Source: an uncultured euryarchaeote
GTDB lineage: Archaea > Thermoplasmatota > Poseidoniia > Poseidoniales > Poseidoniaceae
NCBI GenBank assembly: GCA_937897005.1
Contig: CALCOQ010000161.1
Span: 1 to 13,162, forward strand
Direction: 5' to 3'
DNA: 13,162 nt
A model generated the notes under the pieces. That model was not told the origin of the DNA. It made no database searches and saw only the letters and a program-made list of their open reading frames with translations. The translations under genes were made by a program, and so were the position numbers. Shown in pieces: positions 1 to 8,111 of the stretch (position 1 is its first letter; every line of letters starts with the position of its first letter).

Positions 1-1
1 C

Positions 2-3000
2 CGGCCGTTCGCCACCAAGGACCTGCTGACGATGGATATCGTTCTGTCCGGAGAAACATGGCCCGACCTCCCGCCTAAGGAGGGAGCGATGGTGATTCTA
101 CACAGCCATGATGGACGCTTCGCAACTGCAACTGCCAACACCATCGGGACTTCTTTGCTGGCAAATCATCAGGACATCGAATGGCTTGAACCACGCGCTG
201 TATTCAGTACTCTCAACGATGTCGCACAGCATTGGATGGGGTTGGATCAAGTCACGGATTCAACCAACATCAGTGCCATCAACAGTAACTATGCTGCTCT
301 CGACGGTTCTGGGATAATCGTCACCGTCGCCGATACAGGTATCGATAATGGTCTCAACAATTCAAACATGCATGATGATTTCAGTGACCATATCACTGAT
401 ATTCTTTCAGTACCAATTCCTGAGAGTATTCAATATTGGGCTCAACAATACAATGGTGCATGGGATGATGGTGCTTCGGACGAAGATGGCCATGGGACCC
501 ATGTTGCAGGCAGTGTTCTCGGCGATGGAAGTACTTCAAACGGAGACATCAAGGGAGCCGCACCCGAAGCTCATCTTCTCTTCCAAGCGACCGAACAATA
601 CGTTGATTTCAACAGCAATGCAGGGGTTTCAGATGGATATGGGCTTTGGGGGATTCCAGATGATATCAGAGATCTCTTCGATCTGGCTGCTGAAAATGGC
701 TCATTGGTCCATACGAATTCGTGGGGTTCATCCGTCGATGGTGAATATACAACCTCATCCATGCAGGCTGATGATGCCTCCAGAACCTACTCCAACATGT
801 CAATTCTTTTTGCCGCTTCCAACGATGGCAGCGACTCGGATGGTGATGGAGAAGTGGATCTCGATTCGCTTGGTTCCCCGGGTTCCGCCAAGAACGTCAT
901 CACAGTAGGTGCTAGTGAAAATGACCGCTATACCTTCTGTAAAGGAGACGGAACATGCTGGTACACCGGAACATGGGGAAGTGCCTTTGGCAGTCCGATC
1001 TCATCCGACAACAATGGAGGCGATGTAGATGGCATGGCCGCTTTCTCCAGTAGAGGTCCTACAGATGATAACCGTCTCAAACCCGACATTACTGCACCTG
1101 GAACTTGGATTCTATCCACAAAGAGCAGGTCGACAACAGATGTCGGCTGGAGTTCCTATGATACAGATTACACCTACATGGGAGGGACCAGCATGGCAAC
1201 ACCCCTCACCGCAGGTGCAGTTGCCTTGCTCATCCAGCATCTGAAACAGAATGTCGGCCACGATGACCCATCCTCAGCACTGATCAAAGCCATCATGGCC
1301 GCTGGTGCAGATGACATGGCTGGGCAATACAGCAGTTCAACGAACGGCGCAGGTGAGGCTGCTCCGAACAACCACGAAGGATGGGGAAGGGTGAACATGG
1401 GGACCAATGCCAACGTTTCCTTCGTCGATGGAGAAGCCTTGTCCACCAATGAACAACTTGGTTTCAGATTCAATGTCACCGCAGGAACTCCCGACCTTGC
1501 CATCATGCTGGCTTGGACCGACCCTGCTTCAACCACAGCAGCCAGTGTCAATCTGGTCAATGACCTCGATATCGCAATCAAGGACCCCAGCGGGACGTGG
1601 ACCAATCTCTCAAACGATAGAGACAACCTCAGAGGAATGGAATTCACCAATCCAAGCAGTGGCACCTGGGAAGTGGTCATCCTCGGCTCAAACGTACCCA
1701 CAGGGCCGCAGGAATTCGCTCTCGTGCTCTCTCGTAACTTCACCATCATCAACGGCAGTACCGATGATGACATGGATGGCATTGACAATGAAATCGATGA
1801 TTGTCAGACCGTCTCTGGAACTTCAACGGTCGACCGCGTCGGTTGCCCAGATTCTGATGGGGATGGATACTCTGACCCGGACTCGGTCTGGACTGTTTCC
1901 AATGGTGCTGACGAATTCATTGACGATGCAACGCAATGGGCAGATGCCGATGATGATGGCTATGGAGACAATGCACCTGGAAATGAACCAGATTCGTGTA
2001 CTGCTGTAGCAGGTTGGTCGAACGTGGATAGATTCGGTTGTCCTGACAGCGATGGCGATGGTTGGTCCAACCCCGATTCAGTATGGACGACAGCGAATGG
2101 TGCTGATTCCTGTGGCATGGTGGTCGGCTCCTCCGACCAAGATAGAAACGGATGTGAAGACAGTGATGGCGATGGTTATTCTGACCCTGATTCAGCCTGG
2201 AACGCCAGCCAAGGTGCAGATGCATTCATCAATGATTCAACACAATGGGCTGACGATGATAGCGATGGCTATGGAGATAATGCCAATGGAACCACAGCGG
2301 ACGGTTGCATAACGGTTTTCGGAAACTCAACCATCGACCTGTTCGGATGTGTCGATAGCGATGGCGATGGATATTCAGACCTGAACGATGCATTCCCAAA
2401 TGACCCGACCAGAGATTCTGACCTTGATTCAGATGGCTTCGATGATGTGGAAGATGACTGCCCTACAATCGCGGGGAATTCGACAAACGACACGAACGGT
2501 TGTCTTGATGGAGACGGAGATGGATGGAGCGATACAGCAGATTCATTCCCTGACGAAGCAAGCCAATGGGAGGATGCTGATGGTGATGGATATGGCGACA
2601 ACAGCAACGGAACAGAACCCGATGCCTGCCCCAGTGTATTCGGAATCTCAGATCAGAACTCGACCTACGGATGTCCTGACAGCGATGCAGATGGATGGAG
2701 TGACGGTCAGGATGCATTCCCTTCAGAAACCAGCCAATGGGCTGATGCCGATGGTGATGGATACGGAGACGAATCAAACGGCGTGAATGCTGATGACTGT
2801 CCTGCGGAAAGCGGGACCTCAGATCAGGAGTCAGTACTGGGTTGTCCGGACACTGATGGCGATGGATGGGCCAACAGCATCGATGACCTACCCGAGGAGG
2901 AGACTCAACAATCTGACATGGATGGTGATGGATTCGGAGATGACCCCACTGGCTTCCAACCCGATTCCTGCCTCAATGTATTCGGCAATTCCAGCAATGA

Positions 3001-4528
3001 TAGATTCGGCTGCCCGGACCAAGATGGAGATGGGATGAGCGACGATAATGATGACTTCCCGAATGACCCACTGAGAGCAGGCGATGCCGATGCTGACGGT
3101 CTTGATGATGCACTGGAGGATGATTGTTCAAGTTCCTATGGCACCTCATCACAAGACCGCAGTGGATGTCCCGACAGTGATGGCGATGGATACTCAGATC
3201 CTGACCAGTCGTGGACCTCTGGCATGGGTGCCGATGCATTCCCCTTGCTACCCAGTCAATGGGCTGATTCCGACGACGATGGTTTTGGAGACAATTCCTC
3301 TGGATTCGAAGCAGATTCCTGCATTCTGGTACAAGGAACATCCTCGATGGATAGATTCGGATGTCCTGATGGAGACCTCGACGGTTGGTCCAATGCTGAT
3401 GCCACCTGGACCATTGCTGACACAGCAGATGCTTTTCCCACCGACTCCACTCAATGGGCTGATTTGGATGGTGATGGGTATGGAGATGAGATTCTGGGAA
3501 TGAATGCTGATGTTTGCCCAGAGGTCGCTGGAGAATCCTCAGTGGACAGACTTGGCTGTCCAGATAGTGATGGTGATGGTTGGAGCGACCCTGATTTTTC
3601 ATGGTCCACCATGGATGGCGCTGATGCATGGCCAAATGATGCTAGCCAATCCACTGATGGCGACGGTGATGGATATGGAGACAACCCTGATGGAACTGAT
3701 GGCGACCATTGCCCGGATACCTCCGGTGATTCCAACATGGGTGTCCTTGGATGTGGAGATGCCGACGGTGATGGCTGGGCTGATGAAGAGGATGCATTTC
3801 CAGACCTGCCAAGCCAATGGGAGGATTCAGATGGAGACGGCTGGGGAGATAACCAGAGTATTGGAGCCTCACGGGTTGACAATTTCCCTGACGATCCTGA
3901 TTCATGGTCAGTGACAGCCTCATTGTCTTGCACTCAGTCACATGATTTCATCGACTTGTATCTTGAAGATGAGATGGTTGTCTCCTGTACAGTGACGAAT
4001 GAAGCAGATCTCTCGATGATGGTGATATTGGTCTGGGATGTACCGATTGGAATCAACACTGATGACAATAGACAGATTCTGCAATTGAGCAGGGCCGGAA
4101 CCCAGAATTCAGTGAAAGAAGTCATTCTGAGGGCGAAGGGAAGTTCAGTTGGAGACTACCTGACGGTGTTGAAAACCGAAGCATCAGGGGCAGATCAAGC
4201 AATGGACAGTGTGACCATTGACATCCAAGTAATAGATACTTCTCCAGATGCAGAGGATTCCGGCACCGAAGAAGACCCCACCCAGAGCGAAGGAGATTTC
4301 GTTCTCGCCGGAATCCCACTTTCCAATGAGAATATCCGACTACTCTTGGCAGGAACCGTATTGGTCATCGTGGCATTGGGAATAATTCTACGCGTTGCAC
4401 GTCCCAAGAACAGGAAACAGAAGAGAGGGATGGCACAGGATTTCACCCGTGGAGCTCTGTTTGGAGATGATTTACCACCTCCTCCAGAACCACAACAATG
4501 GCAACAAGAGTCGTCTTGGAGATATTGA
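2..4528 (+). CDS. Membrane-anchored S8 subtilisin-like serine protease with calcium-binding repeats, 5' partial
   Basis: Probable cell-surface peptidase that degrades proteins outside the cell. The frame is open to the window edge, so the true start and presumably a signal peptide lie upstream; the ATG at 32 is only the first visible Met, and residues here are counted from it. Seen: propeptide-like region (1-75), then an S8 catalytic domain with Asp101 (VADTGID), His154 (DGHGTHVAG), oxyanion Asn264 (AASND) and Ser387 (GGTSMATP). A beta-rich domain like the one that follows many S8A catalytic domains lies at about 475-570. Residues 576-1290 are acidic DxDxDG repeats with 12 regularly spaced Cys pairs. 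A further beta-type domain (1290-1405) leads to one membrane helix (about 1436-1458), a basic stop-transfer stretch (RPKNRKQKR) and a 40-residue tail containing LPPPPEP. Inferred topology: protease and repeats outside, tail in the cytoplasm. The protease call is certain; the substrate is unknown. Confidence 0.95.
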   Translation, partial: RPFATKDLLTMDIVLSGETWPDLPPKEGAMVILHSHDGRFATATANTIGTSLLANHQDIEWLEPRAVFSTLNDVAQHWMGLDQVTDSTNISAINSNYAALDGSGIIVTVADTGIDNGLNNSNMHDDFSDHITDILSVPIPESIQYWAQQYNGAWDDGASDEDGHGTHVAGSVLGDGSTSNGDIKGAAPEAHLLFQATEQYVDFNSNAGVSDGYGLWGIPDDIRDLFDLAAENGSLVHTNSWGSSVDGEYTTSSMQADDASRTYSNMSILFAASNDGSDSDGDGEVDLDSLGSPGSAKNVITVGASENDRYTFCKGDGTCWYTGTWGSAFGSPISSDNNGGDVDGMAAFSSRGPTDDNRLKPDITAPGTWILSTKSRSTTDVGWSSYDTDYTYMGGTSMATPLTAGAVALLIQHLKQNVGHDDPSSALIKAIMAAGADDMAGQYSSSTNGAGEAAPNNHEGWGRVNMGTNANVSFVDGEALSTNEQLGFRFNVTAGTPDLAIMLAWTDPASTTAASVNLVNDLDIAIKDPSGTWTNLSNDRDNLRGMEFTNPSSGTWEVVILGSNVPTGPQEFALVLSRNFTIINGSTDDDMDGIDNEIDDCQTVSGTSTVDRVGCPDSDGDGYSDPDSVWTVSNGADEFIDDATQWADADDDGYGDNAPGNEPDSCTAVAGWSNVDRFGCPDSDGDGWSNPDSVWTTANGADSCGMVVGSSDQDRNGCEDSDGDGYSDPDSAWNASQGADAFINDSTQWADDDSDGYGDNANGTTADGCITVFGNSTIDLFGCVDSDGDGYSDLNDAFPNDPTRDSDLDSDGFDDVEDDCPTIAGNSTNDTNGCLDGDGDGWSDTADSFPDEASQWEDADGDGYGDNSNGTEPDACPSVFGISDQNSTYGCPDSDADGWSDGQDAFPSETSQWADADGDGYGDESNGVNADDCPAESGTSDQESVLGCPDTDGDGWANSIDDLPEEETQQSDMDGDGFGDDPTGFQPDSCLNVFGNSSNDRFGCPDQDGDGMSDDNDDFPNDPLRAGDADADGLDDALEDDCSSSYGTSSQDRSGCPDSDGDGYSDPDQSWTSGMGADAFPLLPSQWADSDDDGFGDNSSGFEADSCILVQGTSSMDRFGCPDGDLDGWSNADATWTIADTADAFPTDSTQWADLDGDGYGDEILGMNADVCPEVAGESSVDRLGCPDSDGDGWSDPDFSWSTMDGADAWPNDASQSTDGDGDGYGDNPDGTDGDHCPDTSGDSNMGVLGCGDADGDGWADEEDAFPDLPSQWEDSDGDGWGDNQSIGASRVDNFPDDPDSWSVTASLSCTQSHDFIDLYLEDEMVVSCTVTNEADLSMMVILVWDVPIGINTDDNRQILQLSRAGTQNSVKEVILRAKGSSVGDYLTVLKTEASGADQAMDSVTIDIQVIDTSPDAEDSGTEEDPTQSEGDFVLAGIPLSNENIRLLLAGTVLVIVALGIILRVARPKNRKQKRGMAQDFTRGALFGDDLPPPPEPQQWQQESSWRY
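1759..3900 (+). repeat. Tandem thrombospondin type 3-like calcium-binding repeats within the protease gene
   Basis: About 2.1 kb of degenerate in-frame repeats. Each unit carries the acidic motif DSDGDGxSDPD, often a QWADxDxDGYGD segment, and a Cys pair in the form DxC-xxxxGxSxxDRxGC. I count 12 such Cys pairs. The nucleotide copies share words such as gatggcgatgg and gattcctg but have diverged. The family precedent (TSP3, OmpA-linker-type repeats) is calcium-dependent folding into a stiff stalk, so this probably holds the catalytic domain away from the membrane. Confidence 0.85.
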
Positions 4529-4598
4529 TTACTGAGATCGTCTGAAGGGGGGACCGAAACGAATACATCCACCATTAGTCTCGGCAACAACACCAACA

Positions 4599-4669
4599 GC
4601 GGGTGTGGTGAAGTGGTATCACCTGAGGTTTCCAACCTCATGTCGTGGGTTCAATTCCCGCCACCCGCA
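4599..4669 (+). tRNA. tRNA-Gly (anticodon UCC)
   Basis: A complete 71-base cloverleaf can be folded by eye. The acceptor stem is 4599-4605 with 4662-4668 (GCGGGTG/CACCCGC, all seven pairs). The D stem is GTGA/TCAC with loop AGTGGTA, including the conserved GG. The anticodon stem is TGAGG/CCTCA with loop TTTCCAA, giving anticodon TCC at 4631-4633. The T stem is GTGGG/CCCGC (one G-T pair) with loop TTCAATT. The discriminator is A4669. The next bases are CTT, so CCA is not encoded, as is common in archaea. No intron is present. The following transporter frame is open across the whole gene. Confidence 0.95.
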
Positions 4670-6883
4670 CTTATCCTGACAATACTACTGTCTGCGCTGT
4701 TGATTCCAACAATACACGGTGTTGAAGCAGAGGCCAATGCTTCGCAAGAGGTCATCTCTACGACCGTCTTGTTCAATGCTTCAGGAAACAATGAACTGTC
4801 AACTTCTGCAACACCATCACCCAGTACCCAGAGTGGAAGCATCGGACCCTTTGGTTCCGGCATTGTCTCTGCATCATTCACCTCTATGCCCTTGATGACT
4901 AATCTGACACCTACCGACGACGAATGGGGAGCGAGCATGTTCATCTCTGGTAATGGGAACGTGTGGATGAGAATGATACTGGAAACCAACACTGGAGTTA
5001 TTGGACAGGTTGATTCTGGTCCAATCACGTTGAATGGTGTTCCTCAGGAAGTTCTTCTGTTCGGAGATGGTTTCGCTGCAGAATCCATACCAAAGGATTC
5101 CCTGTTGACTCTGAATTATGAGGTGCGCGGCAATACAATGGCAAGCGTAACCATGCACTGGGGTTCCACAGATACACCATCTGCGCTCGGAGTTGCCGGT
5201 GATTTCGTCAGACCAGTGGAGGTTCAAATCTCAAATGCTGGAGAAGTATTTGATGATGGAGACGGAGACTATGGAAGAAGGAACGTACAGGTCACTGCAA
5301 ATATCGAGACCAGCGTGGCTCTTGACAGCATGATGCAGGGAATGAGTCTCTGGGTCAAGGATGGAGAGACGGAATTTGAGATACTCAACGCTACGGTCGA
5401 AGGTGATTCTGGCACTTACCTCATCGCATGGGAGATATCGGAACTTGGTAACGGTAGCAATGTATCAGTTTTCGTTGCTTGGCGAGACGCAGAAGATGTA
5501 GAGACATTGGACCCCACTGTGTGGGAATGGGTCTTCCCGCCAACCGAACCTCAAAGTCTGTTGAGTGAAGAAACTCTGCTATGGTTGCAGTGGTCAACTG
5601 CTCCATTGTTACTGGTTGTCGGATACTGGCTGTTGATCAGACATCGAAGATTCTGTAGTGAGGAAGAAGAACTGGATGAGCTGGACCATCGTGCATTTGG
5701 ACTCCTCATCTTCTCAGCCAGTTGTTTCTTCATAGCCGCTCTCAACATCATGTTCTTCATTGTCAATCATCATATCAGAACACTCGGAGCCAAGGAGTCT
5801 CAGATCATCCTGCACCTTGGTTTGTTGGCTCTGATCTTCGGCGCTGCTGGACCCCTCTGGGGGCGACTGGCTGATCGCAAGGGCGAACGTCGCAGTCTGG
5901 TCAAACTGGCCGGCTTCATCGGAGTTTCAATCTCACTGCTGATGGCCCCATTGAGCCTATGGCCATTCTTCTTCGCCTCGATAGCACTGATGGTGGTTCT
6001 TGGAATTCAACGTCTGCACTTCGCTCTGGCCAGTGAATGGTTCCCCGGGCGCAAAGGAGAGGCGATAGGCATCCTCTACGCCTTCGGTTACCTTGCCACT
6101 GCCATCTTCGCTGTCGTGGACGGAAGTATCTACGAACGGCTTGGAATCTGGGCCACTTGCATTACCTCGGCAGTCTTGATTGCCATTGGAACAATGGTCT
6201 TCCTACGTATTGACATCAATCGAATCGATCGAGTTTCACCTACCGCTGAAATCAATTCAAAATCTAATATGAAGATACTGAATTTTGAATCCAAGTGGGT
6301 CAAGTGGTGCCTGCTCGGAGCCTTGTTGGTTGCCATTCCACGAGGTGCTGTGGTCCTGACAAGTCCCCGATATATCGAGATCAGAGGGTTTGATATCTCG
6401 ATGACTTCACTGTTCGAATCTTGGGCAATCATCACTCTGGTCCTGCTATACGCATTCACAGGATGGGTTTGCGACCGATATGGAGCCGAGAAAGTTCTGC
6501 TGGCCTCAGCATTGGGATACGGAACTCTCTGGTCCTTGTTCAGCATCGGCCTATCACCCTGGTTGGCCGTGGCGATTTATCTGATCCCAATAGTTCCATT
6601 GTTGCTTGTCTCCAACGATGCCTTGCTCTCTCGCTTCAGCTCCTTGGAAGAACGAAATCGTGGGCTGGGCATGGCTGGTGCAGCAGCATATGTTGGACAA
6701 GCAATTGGTATTGGAGTGATAGTTGCCTTGATGTCATGGTTGGAAGGACCTGGCATTTCTGATGTTGATGTCTATCATCTTGCATATCGTTCGAACATTC
6801 CACTGTTTGCTCTGGCTGTTGTAGTGACATGGTGGTTATCCATTCGTATCAGCAATGAGTCAGATTCAGCCATTGGAAAATAG
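4640..6883 (+). CDS. MFS transporter with a secreted N-terminal domain
   Basis: Probable secondary transporter of the major facilitator superfamily; substrate not recognisable. With Met at 4640 the protein is 747 residues. It begins with a signal-peptide-like hydrophobic segment (ALILTILLSALLIPTIHG, likely cut near VEAEA). About 290 residues without membrane segments follow and should lie outside the cell. One extra helix (TAPLLLVVGYWLLI) is followed by a charged linker (RHRRFCSEEEELDELDHR) and then twelve predicted helices. The MFS loop motif GRLADRKGERRS lies between helices 2 and 3, and a weaker counterpart, GWVCDRYGAEK, lies between helices 8 and 9. A cytoplasmic linker before helix 1 fits normal MFS topology. 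Start is uncertain: the ATGs at 4613 and 4640 both lie inside the tRNA gene, and the next in-frame ATG is near 4890, which would remove the signal peptide. A non-ATG start just after the tRNA is possible. Confidence 0.85.
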   Translation: MSWVQFPPPALILTILLSALLIPTIHGVEAEANASQEVISTTVLFNASGNNELSTSATPSPSTQSGSIGPFGSGIVSASFTSMPLMTNLTPTDDEWGASMFISGNGNVWMRMILETNTGVIGQVDSGPITLNGVPQEVLLFGDGFAAESIPKDSLLTLNYEVRGNTMASVTMHWGSTDTPSALGVAGDFVRPVEVQISNAGEVFDDGDGDYGRRNVQVTANIETSVALDSMMQGMSLWVKDGETEFEILNATVEGDSGTYLIAWEISELGNGSNVSVFVAWRDAEDVETLDPTVWEWVFPPTEPQSLLSEETLLWLQWSTAPLLLVVGYWLLIRHRRFCSEEEELDELDHRAFGLLIFSASCFFIAALNIMFFIVNHHIRTLGAKESQIILHLGLLALIFGAAGPLWGRLADRKGERRSLVKLAGFIGVSISLLMAPLSLWPFFFASIALMVVLGIQRLHFALASEWFPGRKGEAIGILYAFGYLATAIFAVVDGSIYERLGIWATCITSAVLIAIGTMVFLRIDINRIDRVSPTAEINSKSNMKILNFESKWVKWCLLGALLVAIPRGAVVLTSPRYIEIRGFDISMTSLFESWAIITLVLLYAFTGWVCDRYGAEKVLLASALGYGTLWSLFSIGLSPWLAVAIYLIPIVPLLLVSNDALLSRFSSLEERNRGLGMAGAAAYVGQAIGIGVIVALMSWLEGPGISDVDVYHLAYRSNIPLFALAVVVTWWLSIRISNESDSAIGK

Positions 6884-6921
6884 TAAAGCATTGAGGCGAC
6901 CGGTGCACTTCAGGTTGAGTA

Positions 6922-7344
6922 ATGGTCGATGCTGAGTCCCCCCCATCAAACAATGGAAAGCGGCCACTGTGGAAATGGATCACAAGCGGTTCGATAATTG
7001 CCAGTATGTGTTGCCTTCCCAGTGTGATTCTAGTCATGTTTGGTCTAGCCAGCATTTCAACTGCTGCAGCTCTGTCCAATGATATGTATTGGGGACCGAT
7101 GAGATATCTATTCTATTTCTTGGCCTTGATATTTGTCGGATTTGGGTTGTGGAAATATTTCCAACAACAGGGTATCTGCACTCTTGATGAAGCCAAAAAG
7201 CAGAGAAGACTGATCATCAACACTACACTGATGGCCATTACATTGACCATCATCGGATATCTGGTGTTCAACTATCTCATCCTTGAGCTCCTTGGAATAG
7301 CAGTTGGTCTACCTTGGGAAGATGATGCATTCTGGAATCAATGA
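6922..7344 (+). CDS. Small three-TM protein resembling mercuric transporter MerT
   Basis: 140 residues with three predicted membrane helices: about 18-45, 60-80 and 96-130. The first helix contains a vicinal cysteine pair, Cys30-Cys31, in SMCCLPSVILVMFG. MerT carries such a pair in its first helix to take Hg(II) from the periplasm. The segment between helices 2 and 3, GICTLDEAKKQRR, resembles the MerT cytoplasmic loop but has one Cys (Cys86) where MerT has two. No merA, merP or merR is visible nearby, so a role in mercury uptake is only a suggestion; another metal or an unrelated function is possible. The gene starts 38 bases after the MFS stop on the same strand, with a weak AGGTTGAG purine run just upstream. 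Its stop overlaps the end of the opposing phosphopantetheinyl transferase gene. Confidence 0.7.
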   Translation: MVDAESPPSNNGKRPLWKWITSGSIIASMCCLPSVILVMFGLASISTAAALSNDMYWGPMRYLFYFLALIFVGFGLWKYFQQQGICTLDEAKKQRRLIINTTLMAITLTIIGYLVFNYLILELLGIAVGLPWEDDAFWNQ

Positions 7345-8111
7345 TTCTCTCGTGTGGTTGCACATCCGATGGAGAAATCAAACTCACCTGCCTCATTCCT
7401 CATCAAATCGCGAGCAGCATCCAGAAGTTCATCTTCAGCACGAGGAACTGGCTCTCCAGCCAATCTCCAAGCAACTGCGATTTGAAATCCATTATGGAGA
7501 GTATTTTTCAATTTAATATTTGTATTTCCAATTGAAAGTTGGTGAATAACTTCTTCAATTGGAATACTATTATCGAAGGTGATATCACGAGGATTGAGAT
7601 TCATTCCAAGATGCATGGACTTCTGGACTGCTTCTTTACTGGTCCACAATTTCACTGCCTCATCAGAACGACCTGATAACATCACCAACTCTTCTCCCTT
7701 ACAGAATTGGTCTAGAGCATTGGCGGCAATCTTTCGATCGTCAGGCTCAGCATCTATCCCAACCCACCACCCAGGCTCAATGACTGCGGCAACAGCATTC
7801 CCATTGCTGTGACCCAATGAAATCCCTGGTAATGGTTCACTTCGGTACAATCCTTCCAACCACTGAAGAGAAGGTGCCCTGTTATTGTCTCGTACTATCT
7901 TCACCTGTTCCACATCCAATCCCCAATTTTCCAGAATTGAACAAAGAGCGAATCTAGCAGAAACGTGTTCTGCCCTGCGCTTATCGGTCTTGAAGGAATT
8001 GTATTCATCAATATCAACCAATGGTGGCAATTCATCTGCCACAGTGTCTGGGATATTTCCTATCAATGAAATCTCAATCTTTGGAGAAGAATGGTGTTCA
8101 AGCACATTCAT
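7338..8111 (-). CDS. 4'-phosphopantetheinyl transferase, Sfp/AcpT type
   Basis: Transfers the 4'-phosphopantetheine arm of coenzyme A to a carrier protein, converting apo-ACP to the active holo form. It is 257 residues, the usual size for the Sfp class. Family motifs seen: ISLGHSNG (His101); GIDAEPDDR with the Mg-binding Asp120 and Glu122; and LWTSKEAVQK with Trp156, Lys159, Glu160 and Lys164, matching WxxKEAxxK. It begins inside the stop of the upstream synthase (ATGA, 8108-8111), so the two genes are almost certainly cotranscribed and translationally coupled, and its likely substrates are the two ACP domains of that synthase. This is the role PfaE plays for bacterial PUFA synthases. The 3' end overlaps the MerT-like gene convergently by 7 bases. 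The last 30 or so residues (after AGEPVPRAEDELLDAARD) are not part of the recognisable core. Confidence 0.93.
   Translation of the reverse strand: MNVLEHHSSPKIEISLIGNIPDTVADELPPLVDIDEYNSFKTDKRRAEHVSARFALCSILENWGLDVEQVKIVRDNNRAPSLQWLEGLYRSEPLPGISLGHSNGNAVAAVIEPGWWVGIDAEPDDRKIAANALDQFCKGEELVMLSGRSDEAVKLWTSKEAVQKSMHLGMNLNPRDITFDNSIPIEEVIHQLSIGNTNIKLKNTLHNGFQIAVAWRLAGEPVPRAEDELLDAARDLMRNEAGEFDFSIGCATTRENH

Noticed and set aside
1759..3900. CRISPR-like or satellite array
   Set aside because: The repeats are in frame, degenerate and vary in length, and they encode acidic TSP3 motifs; there are no unique spacers of constant length.
1174..3933. Long antisense and alternate-frame open frames (e.g. 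1174-1788, 2973-3635 and 3451-3933 on -)
   Set aside because: They lie over the protease catalytic region and its DxDxDG repeats, and their protein sequences show no domains. They are by-products of the codon bias and repeat composition.
4556..4570. Possible archaeal BRE/TATA-like element (cgaaacgaatacatcc) before the tRNA
   Set aside because: Its position about 35 bases upstream of the tRNA is reasonable, but the match is weak and there is nothing to compare it with.
4613..4639. Transporter start at the ATG at 4613
   Set aside because: It lies in the tRNA D arm and only adds MVSPEVSNL before a second ATG at 4640. The shorter start gives a more usual signal peptide, though neither is secure.
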